The position numbers and the translations under genes are program-made. Shown one piece after another: positions 47,103 through 57,700 of a DNA stretch of 64,000 bases. Source of the stretch: Anniella stebbinsi (lineage: Eukaryota; Chordata; Lepidosauria; Squamata; Anniellidae); NCBI GenBank assembly GCA_029215795.1, contig JARDYH010000007.1, forward strand, positions 75,341,763 through 75,405,762, written 5' to 3'. The notes under the pieces are model-generated. The model saw only the letters and a list, made by a program, of their open reading frames with translations. It did no database searches and was not told the origin of the DNA. Numbering within the stretch: position 1 is the first letter of the stretch; every line of letters begins with the position of its first letter.

Positions 47103-50100
47103 CAGATCCAGGACTTCATAGAGAAGAAGCTGCTGCCTCAAGCGCAACGGCTGGAGTTGGCGACGCAGCAACTGCATGACCAGGTGGACCGCACAGTCCG
47201 GCAGTTTGGGGCCGTCGCCCTGCCTTGTCTGTTGCGGCGTGAGCTCCCAGGGTGAGTCTTTCCCAAGATCCTCCTGACGGGGGAGTGATGCTTTAAGCTG
47301 GGGAGGGAGCGTGGGGGTGGGAAAGCACAACATTTTGTAGGTGGCAATTGATTCAGATCCCTGAAAATCTCATCTTTTTGCAAAGCAAGTTATGATTGAA
47401 AGTGTCTGGGTTAATGTCTGGGTTAATGTCTCCTGAAACTTTAGAAGCCAAAGGAATGACTGAAATGCAGAGGGTTGGTGGGGAGTTGGGGGGGCATCCA
47501 TGTCCTGGCAGCTCTCATGATGAGCCAACCTAGAATAACCTGGGCAAACTAGCAGAAATTGCAGAATAGATCAATTTGTATAATTTATGCAGGTCTCGGA
47601 CCTAGGTTTGTAAGGGTGGAGCACATACATCCCATGGCAATGTCTGGGTTGGGTATAATTTCATGTGTCCGGAAATTTAGAGATCCCGGTTCACTTTCCA
47701 CAGAGTAAGCGTGCTCCAAAAATCCATGCAAGGAAAAATACTCACACACCAGCGGTTCTCTTCAGTAAAAGCTTTACTGAGATCCAGTATTTCCTTCAAT
47801 ATATTTACAGCAGTTTGGGTCATCAATATAATACAGGTTACCAGGAAAATCCACATCACATAACATCATCACCGTCAACCATCTAACACCAGCATCAAAT
47901 AACTATGAGACATATAGAGATATATATACACATTTGAATGGACAATGACTATGCACAAAATATAGAAAAAACTCCAGGGGAAAAACCCACTATCTCTTTG
48001 ACCTTTAAAAGCAGTAGATAGAAAAACACTCCCCTGCTAATTGACAACCAGGTGCAATAATCAGTCCTCTGGACACTCTGCAACTGTCCAGTACATTTTT
48101 ATTCATCTGTTGAGAAATTGTACCTCAACACCATGATCATACCAACCTGGCATTGGCAGCTTTGGTGCGGAGAATGTGGATAGGGAGATGTTTTTCTCCC
48201 TCTCTCAAAATACTAGAACCTGGGGGCATCCCATGAAGCTTTATTGGTGGGAGATTCAGGACAAATAAAAGGAAAGACTTCTTCCCACAGCGCCTAGTTA
48301 GATTATGGAATTCACTACCACAAGATGTAGTGATGGCCACCAATTTGGATGGATGAATTCCTCGAGGAGAAGGCTATTAACAGCTACTAGTCCTGATGGT
48401 TATGTACTACCTCCAGTATCCGAGGCAGTAAGCCTGTGTGCACCAATTGCTGGGGAGCATGGGTGGGAGGGTGCTGTTGCACCATGTCCTGCTTTGTTGG
48501 TCACTGGTCGACAGCTGGTTGGCCACTTTGTGAACAGAGTGCAGGACTAGATGGACCCTTGGTCTGATCCAGCAGGGCTCTTCTTATGTCCATATGAGTA
48601 GAGCACTGAGAGACCTTATTTCTGCCCCCTGCCTTCCAGGTCTCAGTGCATCCCTGCCCATGAGCTGTCTATCCACCGCCTGAGCCGCACAGCGCCAACC
48701 GAGTACCGGGCCTTCCTGAATGTGTGCAACGGAGCTGCCTTCCCCCTCTACAAGGTTTGTGCCTCCCTGCCGTAGGCTTGGGGCAGTATCCAGGATAACT
48801 AGAAGGTGGTAGGCAGAAGGGAGGTCCGCATCTACTGGTCAATCTCAGGGGGTGAATTTCAGTATATAAGAAGAAGCTGCCTTCCATTGAGTCAGACCTT
48901 TGGTCCATCTAGCCCAGTACTGTCGACTCTGACTGGCAGCAATGGCTCTCCAGGGTGTCAGGCAGGACTCCTTCCTAGCCCTAGTCAGAGATGCCGGGGA
49001 TTGAGCCTGGGATCTTTTGCAAGCAAAGCACATGCTATACCACAGGTCTTCAACCTCCCCTGTTCATTCGGCAAGGATTTATGTAGACCGGCAACGCTTC
49101 CTGATTCTCAGTTCCTAAACAGTAGTAGAAATAAAATGGTTGCCTTCCCCCAGTCCAAAGCTTGCTGCTGAAATGAAGAAAGGTTGAAGCCACCAGGAGT
49201 AGGTTTTTGTATGCTAGGACCACCAGCACCGTTCATTTCTGGTATTCAGAACCAATTCTTGGGCTTACGGCCCCTTAATTCTTCGTGTCTTATTCTTTGC
49301 TCGTTGTTATTGTTTTTGCATCAAGCTCTGAGTGATGGATCTTGGGGGTCTAGGAAAAAAATAAAAACCAAAACAAAGCAGATCCCGCAAGTCTGGCCAC
49401 TCTTGAAGTAGACGGAGCAATTTGGGCTGGATCGTTTTGCAGAGGTTGTGGGTTTGCCTCCCTCGCCCCAATAGTGGACGAAAGCTCAGTGGCAGAGCGC
49501 ATAGCCCTGGTCCAGCCCCTGACGCTTCCAGTTAAAAAGGATCAGGCAGCAGCGATGGGAAGGACCCTTCGCTACCGGATAGCCGCTGCCAATTGGAGTA
49601 GATTGGCCTTCCCCAACCTGGTGCCCTCCGGAAGTTTTGGACTTTAGATCCCTTCAGCCTTGACCAGCATGGCCAATGGTCAGAGGTATTTGGAGTTTCG
49701 GTCTGAAACATCTGGAGGGCACCAGTTTGAGGGAAAGCTGGAGTGGGAAGTACTGGGGTAGAGGGACAACTAGGCTGACCTGGTCTAAGGCAGCTTCCCA
49801 GGCTTCTAGGATCTCGAATGGATTCCACGAGGGTCGGACAACATCGATCTAAGCTGCGCTCCCCCTGCTTCTCTTCAGGCTCCCGAGCAGCTGCTCCCTC
49901 ACATGGCGGAGCTGAAGAAGGCGCTCCTTTGCCTCCGTGCCCGCCTGGGTTCCAAACAGAGGGCTTTGGGGAGCCTCCAACGCCAGCTGGCGAACGCCCC
50001 CGAGCCGGATGTGCAAGGTGAGCTGGCTATACGGGCATCTTCCAAGCCCTCACTCGGCATCCTTCTCCTGTTCTTGGCAGAAGAACCAGCAAATCCCAAA

Positions 50101-51716
50101 GGACATATGACCTCCTTTTGGCGGAAACAAGGCTCCACATGGACGTGTGCCCAGATGATTCCAAAAATCTAGATCGTTTCCCCCCCCTCCCCCCATTCTG
50201 TAAGGCCACCCACAAGATCTGAAAACGAAGGTGGGAGACAAAAGCCAGGGTGCGCATCTCCAAGCACAGCACCCCTGCCATCGTGCGATCCATCGCATTC
50301 CACAAGGATGGGGAATGGGTGGTCCTCCAGGTGTTGTTGGACTGTAACTCCCATCCTCACCACTGGCTGGGCTGTCTAGGTTTGATGGGAGTTGCAGTCC
50401 AACAGGGTCCCCACCCCTGCCGTTCCGGATCCCTTTCAACGGTCAATTGGACTGGCAGGCACAAGAAATGGGAGCCTTCTCCATGGTGGCCCCATCTTTC
50501 TGGAACGCTGTAGGATGTACACTCAACTTTGGCTGTTTTTAAATGGACCTTAATACCCTTGTTATTTCACTCTGGTTTTAATTGCTGATGCCTGTCTGAT
50601 CCTAAGGGGTGTCTTTCCTTTGCTGGTCCAGACTGGGATGTGCTTGTGCTGCTGTTTTAGTTGAGCATGTTTTATGTTTCATGCATTTGGCAGCAGTTTG
50701 TATTCTAGATCATTCTGTTTTCCTATGATACTGTAAGCCACTTTGTGAAGGGTTTTCCTTGAAAAGCGGCGTTTAAAATGAATGAATGAATGAATGCCTT
50801 TGTCCTCTGTCACCAGCCCTGGTGCGAGAGGTGCAGGCTCACGATCAGCAGCAGGTTCATGAGCTCCTGCCCCGGATCCAGCAGGTGACAGAGCAATGCA
50901 GATGTCGTATAGAGCGTTGGCAGGAGGTGCAGGCCGTCATGGATGCCTGGTGAGTGGGTTGGGTGAAGGTGGGTCAGCAAGAACAAGAGACAGTATGGGG
51001 TAGTGGTGAGAACAGCCTTGCCCAGCCTGGTGCTCTCCAGATGTGTGTTGGACTGCAACTCCCATCATTTCCCAGCCAGCGCTTGAAGTGCTTAGATGAA
51101 AGGAGTGCTAGACCCAGGTTCAAATCCGTGCTCAGCCATGAAACTTACGGGATCACTCTGGGCCAGTTGCTATCACATGGGGCCTAGCCTGCTTTGCAGG
51201 GTGGTTGTGAAGGGGATGCTTCCCATGAACCACGATCGGACCTCAGAATCCTCTGCAGTGGGCAAGGGTTGAACCCTTGATGGCATCCCAGAATCCTTTG
51301 CAATGGGCAGAGATTGGATCCATGATGACGCCCCAGAATTAGCTGCGATGGGCAGGATTTGGACCTTTGAAAGCATCCCAGAATCCTTTGCAACGGGCAG
51401 GGATTCTTCTGGCATGCAGTCCAACCGTCAGCGTAGGGAGAGGAGGCCTTTGTCTCATCCCTGGGAGGGGGCTTCCAGCAAGGAGGCTCTTAGCATACTT
51501 AAAAAAGCAGGTAGCACCGAGGGTGGGTCTGCCTGCAACTCATCCCTATTCTCCTTTCCTAGGTGGGAACAACCGGGACAGTTTGTGCTCCCCGGCGAGC
51601 GCCGCCATGGCTTCACGTTGCAACAGTGGCTGGAGCGCTGGACCCTGGCCGCCAAGACCCTGCAGCAGCAGCAGCAGCAGCAGCAGCAACAAAAGCAGCA
51701 GCACAGCTGGGCCTGA
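31706..51716 (+). CDS. HAUS5: HAUS augmin-like complex subunit 5, nineteen coding exons
   Basis: HAUS5 is one of eight augmin subunits that recruit gamma-tubulin to spindle microtubules for branched nucleation. Exons: 31706-31794, 32965-33027, 33179-33211, 34168-34192, 35893-36025, 37968-38127, 38369-38444, 39104-39183, 39724-39781, 40852-40979, 42606-42684, 44281-44426, 45201-45363, 45952-46032, 47106-47251, 48640-48754, 49879-50017, 50817-50949, 51563-51716. They total 2001 nt, 666 residues; human HAUS5 is about 633. Family landmarks: N-terminal [15 protein letters not shown]; the block from [15 protein letters not shown] to [45 protein letters not shown]; and C-terminal WWEQPGQ. Most of the protein is Leu/Gln/Glu-rich coiled coil, as expected. 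Unusual points are one U12-type intron, a tandem NAGNAG acceptor, and a C-terminal Q10 run. Confidence 0.95.
33212..34167 (+). other. HAUS5: HAUS5 intron 3 with U12-type (minor spliceosome) splice signals
   Basis: The donor reads GTATCCTTT, an exact match to the U12 GT-AG donor consensus. A TCCTTAACC branch-site element lies at 34141-34149, about 20 nt before the AG at 34166-34167. There is no strong U2 polypyrimidine tract. The intron splits the conserved Trp codon of GNLLWY in phase 2. Confidence 0.88.
34925..35515 (+). mobile_element. R4/Dong-like LINE 3' region
   Basis: Broken frames translate to [48 protein letters not shown] and [11 protein letters not shown], which resemble the C-terminal endonuclease region of R2/R4-type LINEs. 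The 3' end GACCGCCACGAGTGA runs into a (GATGAT)n tail. Frameshifts show it is dead. Confidence 0.65.
36484..36800 (-). mobile_element. L2-like LINE 3' end with (TAA)n tail in HAUS5 intron 5
   Basis: A (TAA)n tract at 36488-36524 is followed by TTATTTCTTACCCGCCTCTC. Further in, the reverse strand holds the CGCTCCCAGACTGTGGAATG segment that codes RLWNGLPEE in the copy at 18915. Confidence 0.7.
37465..37785 (-). mobile_element. Putative solo LTR copy 3, partial, in HAUS5 intron 5
   Basis: It begins GGAGCTGGCAATAACTACAG and runs through ATGCTGGGGCCCC and TTAGGCAGCTGC to TGATTACACCTTTATCAG, matching copies at 15283 and 30128 without internal insertions. Confidence 0.5.
38775..39034. mobile_element. 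MITE with GGGCCTGTTCAAAAGACA ends in HAUS5 intron 7
   Basis: The left end TGGGCCTGTTCAAAAGACA is mirrored by TGTCATCTGAACAGGCCCA at the right. The interior has opposed AAACCCTGCT/AGCAGGGTTA-type motifs. It lies just before exon 8. Confidence 0.7.
39655..39690 (+). repeat. (GT)n microsatellite close to the HAUS5 exon 9 acceptor
   Basis: An unbroken GT run ends 33 nt before the acceptor of exon 9. Confidence 0.9.
41400..41700 (-). mobile_element. Possible Penelope-like fragment with CTGAGGAAG...CGAAACGCG motif
   Basis: On the minus strand, around 41614-41574, GGCCACTGAGGAAGACAAA and TTGTCGAAACGCGTTTGGCC form a hammerhead-like core: a GACAA/TTGTC stem between CTGAGGA and GAAA, flanked by GGCCA/TGGCC. 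Element borders are not clear. Confidence 0.35.
42885..43745 (-). mobile_element. hAT-like element split by a CR1 LINE in HAUS5 intron 11
   Basis: Bases 42885-43115 match the first part of the hAT-like family (minus orientation), and 43678-43745 match its end (AAAATGGAGTTCGGCCC). Between them, 43122-43678 is a CR1 3' end on the minus strand: TAGTACTGTTGAGTTGGAAG at one side and [14 protein letters not shown] coding. Confidence 0.65.
43762..44114 (-). mobile_element. Second CR1 3' end next to the first
   Basis: Starts with AGAATCATAGGATCCTAGAA then GTAGAGTTGGAAGGGGCC and AGTCCAACCCCCTGCTCAGTG, typical of CR1 3' ends in reverse orientation. Another end in + orientation is at 62288-62425. Confidence 0.75.
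45556..45877. mobile_element. Complete fold-back element in HAUS5 intron 13
   Basis: The arms GGGTGACCATATGAAAAGG to CAGGAGCTATG and their inverse to CATAGGGACACCC pair over about 145 bp. It lies 75 bp before exon 14 and would fold within the pre-mRNA. Confidence 0.8.
46243..46466. mobile_element. MITE with GAATTCGG ends, copy 3, inside an older relative
   Basis: TIRs GGCTCAATTCGGACGACAC and TGTCCGAATTGAGCC. Flanking 46172-46242 and 46467-46553 look like the two halves of an older copy (GGATGACACGATAAGCAAC; CCACAGTTGGTTATTCAG). Confidence 0.7.
47068..47099 (+). repeat. (CT)n forming the polypyrimidine tract of HAUS5 exon 15
   Basis: A CT run ends six bases before the exon and merges with the acceptor TGTTTCAG, so it is the functional polypyrimidine tract. 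Confidence 0.85.
51661..51696 (+). repeat. Coding CAG/CAA repeat (polyglutamine) in the last HAUS5 exon
   Basis: Eight CAG codons and two CAA codons, then AAG and two more CAG, lie in the HAUS5 frame and encode Q650-Q659. The run sits seven residues before the stop. The human protein, as I recall it, ends without a Q run. Confidence 0.9.
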
Positions 51717-54532
51717 GGCCGGCACAGGAGCCGTGGTGGGTTCAAGGCAAGCCTGCTCGGCCTCGCTGGAGTAGATTTCTAAGGCCGCTTGCCCTCGTTG
51801 CTGAAGGCAACCTGGCTCATGGCTCAGTTATGCGCTTAGTTCCGCCCGGTTGCTAAGGGGAGGGATTGCAACTGTATTAAGGTGAGAGGTTGTCGTCTTC
51901 CTGTGCATGTGCACACTCACACACACCTTTGGGGGAAGTAGCATTATAGGCATGATCGATGAGGAAGTAGAATGTGCCTTCAGTTTTTTTCCTTTTTGAT
52001 TCTTTGGAATAAATATAAATGCATCACTTTCTACTTACCTGCTCTGTTTTGCATCCTTTTCACGGCCAGGGGTGCGTCCAGTACCAGTTTCAGACTTTTG
52101 CAAGATGGGATGGCAAAATACGCGATGCCCTGTTTTTATTACAAAACCACTTGCAGCTGTGGTTTCTCACATGCGTTCACGCAGACCCCTTATTGCGACG
52201 GTGCGAATGATGCGGCCCACGGGCTGCATGTGGCCCAACAGCCACCTATCCCTTACCTCCTGTCTCTGGTGAGAAATCGGACTTGAGTAAGGGATTGCAT
52301 TGCTCGTACGTTCATGTGCCCGAGGCATCCTTCTGGGCCATAAGGTTTGGGTAGCCATTTCTTATTAGTTCATGATCGCCCACAAAAATGATGAGCTTAC
52401 CAACTTCCTGAGAAATGAGACCCACCTTCAAGCCAATGTGACATGACGCAGCAAAGAGAAAGGTCCATCAAACCGCAAGGTCACAGGAAAATCGTTTCCC
52501 AGAAATTCAAGTCTTCTCCGTGGAGCCGGCGTTGGGGATCGGCACAAAGGGGCACCTGCCAAGGCCCATGCCCCAGTACGGGCACCACCGCCAATTCCTG
52601 GCTCTACTCCTCTTCTTGCTGCCGCTGCCTAGCTACCTGCCCCCTATGAGTAAAGAGAGGGAGGCAGTGGTTGCCCCGGCCTTCCTCATCCTCTGCCTCT
52701 GGATGTGGTGAAACTTTGGGCCCAGAAGGAGAAGCAAACAAAAGCATAGTGGCAAAGAGGAGGAGGCAGATGAACTTCAGGTATGATGGGAGGGGCACTG
52801 TAACCATCTTACCCAAAGGCCACCCAAAGCTTGGAACCAGCAGTGCTTCACTGCTATTTGTGATAACCCAAATGTCTGAATTCTCTCTCTCTGGATTGTG
52901 AGCAGCAGGTCCTACGGCCGCAGTTCGCCTCCTGTGAAAGTTGGCCATTTCTCACTGAAGATAGATGAATAGATGGGATGGATAAGGTTAGATTAGATAG
53001 GATAAGACGAATAGAATAGTTACTTTGTATATGAATTTATTTTTAATTTAAAAAAACAGACAGAAAAAACACTGGGGTTGAAGGCGTTTGCTCTACCATC
53101 TTACTGTGAAATGGTGATTCAGCAGTGTAAGTTTAACACAGCCAGGAAAAATGCTATATAATATCAAAACCATTTTACTGAATCTCCCTTTTGTTCTGCT
53201 AAACATCTCTACAGTAAGCACCCCATACTTTACCTAAGGATTTGTTTACTCTCTCTTTTTTTTAAGACAACATATAGATGTTGCCAGTAATTGGAGAAAC
53301 CATTTTAACCCTCTAGCTTTAACGGCCTAGTACCTTGGAGTCGGAAATAAGTGACAGCGCAATCCTATACGTGTCTACTCAGAAGTAGGTTCCATTGAGT
53401 TCAGTGGGGCTTCAGGATCCAAGGTGAGAGGGTATAGGATTGCAACCTGAGAAATTGGCCTGTTAGACCAACATGCGCTGCAGGGTGTAAGCCATTGAAC
53501 TGTAGCTGTAATCATGCTTAGGATTGTAGTGCATTCTGTGTAATGAGCTACCAACTGGGTACTTTCTTTCAAAAACACCACCTGTATACCTGCATATATA
53601 GTCACCTGCATATATAGCCTCAAGCTACATAACCATCTTCTAAATGTTCTGCTTTGTTGGGATTATCATAGTTTTGTTGTGTAATGCAGCCACGTACATG
53701 ATGCTTCAGGATTTATTTAGGGATTCGGGCAACTTACAATCAGCATCATAAACATGATAAAACCAATATCTATTTTTTTAAAAAATAAGCATGTCATAAA
53801 ACAATTCTTAACCCAGATCGATAAAACAATATTACAATTTAAGACAGAGAGCAGTAACAATTTTAAATCTGGCTCATTATGTTTAATCAAAGGCAGATTG
53901 AAATAAAGCCAGTTCTTTAAGGCCTGCTTAAAAGAAAACAGGGAAGAAGCCAACCATCCTTCACTTGGGGGAGAGTTCCATAAATACGGGGTTGCTGTTG
54001 AAAAGTCCCTGTCTCTGTTACGAGAGGACAAATCCCTGCCCCAAGTTGCTTACAATCTAGAAATTAACATGAGATCCAAGTGTAAATTGAGGGTGGGGGA
54101 GGGAAGAGGGAAATGAAGGGAAATGCTTTAATTAGTAAAATATTGAGCAAATGGGACAATGCATTTTTGTGTGTTTAAAACGCACACACACACACACACA
54201 CACAATGTATGTAATTGTCCAGGCGTTCTGTTTCTAACTAAATCCTGCCAGGCCTTTGCTACCTCATTTCCTGTTCCATGGATGAAAAGAGATGCAACTG
54301 CCCCAGCCAAACAGTGAATCCTGCTCCCATTGGCATGTGTCTGCAAACAGCCCATCAGTTTTCACAGTTTCTGGTAATCTTGCAATGAGCAGCAGCCTTG
54401 GCAGGGGAAGGAGGCCCTGTCATTATATCGGTTTTGTTGCCTGCTTTACCCTTAAGCTAAGACGAGAAATCTTGGAGAAGTCCACAGATGACGTATTACT
54501 GCTTTCTTGTAGGGCCCTTCTGCTGACATGCT
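51717..54532. other. HAUS5-ETV2 spacer (convergent 3' ends)
   Basis: The HAUS5 3'UTR runs to about 52030. The rest shows no exon I can support, including no RRM (RBM42) sequence. A LINE-like piece with TATTTATTTAGGGATTCGG lies at 53712-54055 (-), and a (CA)n at 54183-54204. No clear ETV2 poly(A) signal was identified. Confidence 0.55.
52008..52013 (+). terminator. HAUS5 poly(A) signal AATAAA
   Basis: Canonical AATAAA 292 nt after the HAUS5 stop and preceded by a T-rich stretch. It is the first such motif downstream. Confidence 0.7.
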
Positions 54533-54718
54533 CTAGCCTGGCAGCTTCTCAGCCAATTCAGCCAGCAGGTTGTGGATGTCACAGACGAAGCGGTACACGT
54601 AGCGCTGCCCACTGGTCTTGTGAATGATGTTCTTGTGATAGTAGTAGCGCAGCCCCCGACTCAGTTTTTCATAGGTCATACGGGGCTTATTCTTCCGCTT
54701 GCCCCAACGTTTTGCCAC
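54533..54718 (-). CDS. ETV2: ETV2 terminal exon, second half of ETS domain
   Basis: Acceptor TGCCAG/. It encodes [20 protein letters not shown], then [20 protein letters not shown] and a tail ending AEKLPG, with TAG at 54533-54535. The two arginines of RGLRYYY are the conserved GGAA-contacting residues. Confidence 0.96.
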   Translation of the reverse strand: MAKRWGKRKNKPRMTYEKLSRGLRYYYHKNIIHKTSGQRYVYRFVCDIHNLLAELAEKLPG

Positions 54719-57700
54719 CTGGCAGACATTAGAAGAAAAGATGTGTGTTTTAAAGGCTGGCCATGGGTTCAGTCATCTGATGGAATCATTTTACACCATT
54801 TTGCTGTTGAACGTGGTACTAGGCAGAGGAGACAGATCCAATCCTGTCTCCTGCACTTATGTGACACGTACCAGGGGTACAGGACCGAGGGACAAATCCA
54901 GCCCATCTGGGCTCCCCCTAATGATCATTCCTCTGCCCCCGATCTTGCCCCTTTTCCCTCAACCACCAATGAAATGTCTCTCCTAAGGCTAAGAGCTTCT
55001 CTACATGAGCAATGTATTGCACACTCATGGAAGTTTGGGAGTCCTTTACATGACTCCGTCAACCTCCAGGACATCTCCTGCACTTTCTCCAAGTAATCTC
55101 ACTTTTTAAAAAAAGATCATGCGCTATTTAAAATTATCGCAGGCCACTAGATGGCACTGTTTCATTTAACTTTATGGAGCATTGCCAGGAGGAGTTTTCA
55201 ACTACAAGTCGCCGTTGGTCACCGTCTAAAGGAGCCGTAATCAAAGGGGAAAGACCCCAGGAAAAGAAAAAAATTGTAAGGATGCGGGGCTTCCCCATAT
55301 TGTACAGGCACTAATAGTTACTGGCAGTAAGAGCTTTAAACTGCAATATGCTGGTATTTTGGGCCCTACCCTTTTTGTGTTTGACCCACCCACCACTGGA
55401 ATGTGGCTTCTGAGAGCTTCTCCAAAATGGAATGCGGCCCTCGGGCTGAAAAATGTTCTTCACCCTTGGTCCATAAGGACTAGAAACTTAATTTAATTTA
55501 AAACAAAAAAACAACCCTGCTGTTTTCATGGGTATGCCCAAATCAAGGTTTTCTTTTGCATGGCATGAAAGCAGATTCCCTCCTGTGAATCATGAGCAAC
55601 TACAATCTCTTTGGTGCATAAGCAAAGTGGAGGAAAATGGGGTCTTACCTCATGGGGATCACGGAGTTTGAACTCCCTGTCGTTCCCTGTCCAGCAAATG
55701 AGAGCCTGGCATGAGCCATCCTGGAGCAATTCAAGCAGAAACCTCCACAGCAGGATGGGGCCAGAACCTGCCCAGAAAAGCCGGGGGGGAGGGAACTGGT
55801 GGTTAAGCAGGGCTTAAATAGCGCGGAGGTTGGGGAGCTGTCTGAATGGCAAGAGTGCAGCTCTGAAATGTGGGGGAAATAAGAGTTTTTCTGAAACATA
55901 TGCAGAGTGCTTCTCTCACTATCAAGGAACCTGCCAGTCCCAATGCATCAGAGATGGAAGGGAAGGGCATTTTCCCCTTCCACCTCTGACAATCCGTGTT
56001 TTATTATCCATATGCTGCAATGGGGGCAGAAGGGGGGGGGACATTTGAAGCAGTGCGTACAAGATTGAATAAAAACAAAATTGCAGGGGAAAACAGTTGC
56101 AAAGATTGTACAGGTAACAATTTTGAAACCTATTAAAAGCAATAGCTTTAAATAAGAACATGAGAAAAGCCCTGCTGGATCAGACCCAGGGTCCATCTAG
56201 TCCAGCATTCTGTTCACACTGTGGCCAACCAGCTGACGATCAGAGACCCACAAGCAGGCCACAGTACAACAGCACCCTCCCACCAATTGATGCACACAGG
56301 CTTACTGCCTTGGATACTGGAGGAAGCACATAAGCATCAGGGCTAGTATTCATTGATAGCCTTCTCCAGGAATTTATCCAACCCCCTTTTAAAGCCATCC
56401 AAATTAGTGGCCATCACCACATCTTGCTTTGCAAGGTTCGAATGATCACCCACACAAAGCCTGCTGTAACAGGTGGTCTATAAAAGATACCTGAAAGTCA
56501 GAAAGAGAAGGGTGGCAGACTTCCGAAGGTAGGCCATTCCACAACTTTGAAGCCACCACCGAGAAGGCCCCGTCTCTTGTACTTGCTTGCATCGTACTTG
56601 TCTCCGGTATTGACAGGTTGGAGAGAAGGGCCTAAAAACCTGATCTTAATTGTTGGGCAGGTTTCTATTGTTGTGCTATCTTGGAGTTACCGGATCCCAA
56701 ACTGTTTAGGACAGTCTTCCCCAACCAGGTACCCTCCCAATGGTTTGGACTACAACTCCCAGGATTCCTGACCAATTCCCATCACCCCAGTGCTGGCTGG
56801 GGTGATGGGAATTGAAGTCCAAAACTTCTAGAGGGCACAAGGTGGAGGAAGGCTGGTTTAGGGCTTTGAAAGCCCATGCCAGCGCTTTAAATGTTTCTGG
56901 TGTCGGTGCCATCCACCCCATGTTCCGTGCTTGGCATTACCTGTCCGATCCCTGTAGGACATGTCGGCAATATTGGTGTCAACCCAGCTCCTTAGCTCCT
57001 TTTTTCTCCGGATCTTGATTGGTTGCTCACATTGACACGAATCGTAGTCTGAGACACAAGGTTGGCTGAAAGCGGCCGGGCTGGGGGTGTCACTCCAGTT
57101 ATGTGATGCCGTGGCCCTCGGAAAAGCTTGTCCTGGGGGGAATAATGGTTCATGAAGGTGAACTTAAAAGTAGGCAGGCCATACTAGATATAAGCATCAG
57201 AACCTTGAAGGGAGACTGGGCAGATAGTTGAGCTACAATGCCCCATATCCATTCCCCCCCTCATCCCCCCATATCCATCTCCCCCCCCCCCCCGATTTAG
57301 CAATAGCTGAATTTGGGGAAGTACCATTCTTGTTATTGCTTCTGCTTTGCAGGCAGAAGGTCCCAGTTTTGTTCCCCCCCCCCCATTTTTGCTGTTCTTG
57401 GGCACGGGGTGTCAGACGTTCTTGGCCGATGTACTGCAAATCCCCCACATTTTGTCCAGAAGATCTCTGTCCACCTTCAGCCACATCTCTAGAACCGACA
57501 ATGCTGAGTTAACTGGCCCCTGGGCAGACCTGGAATAAGGTAGCTTCCGCTGTTCTCACCTTTGCCGTGCTCTTCCTGCTGACCTCTTTGTTCTTCCAGA
57601 GAGCAGGGGTACAGAGGAGAAGGAAGGGGATGAGGCCCAGAGGGGGCAGTGTAGCAGGAACCCTCCGGACTTGTCAAGGCACTCTCCTGATGGAGGGCAG

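Noticed and set aside
52443..52948. ORFs near 52.5-52.9 kb as a gene between HAUS5 and ETV2
   Set aside because: No RRM or other domain, no convincing splice sites, and frames on both strands overlap.
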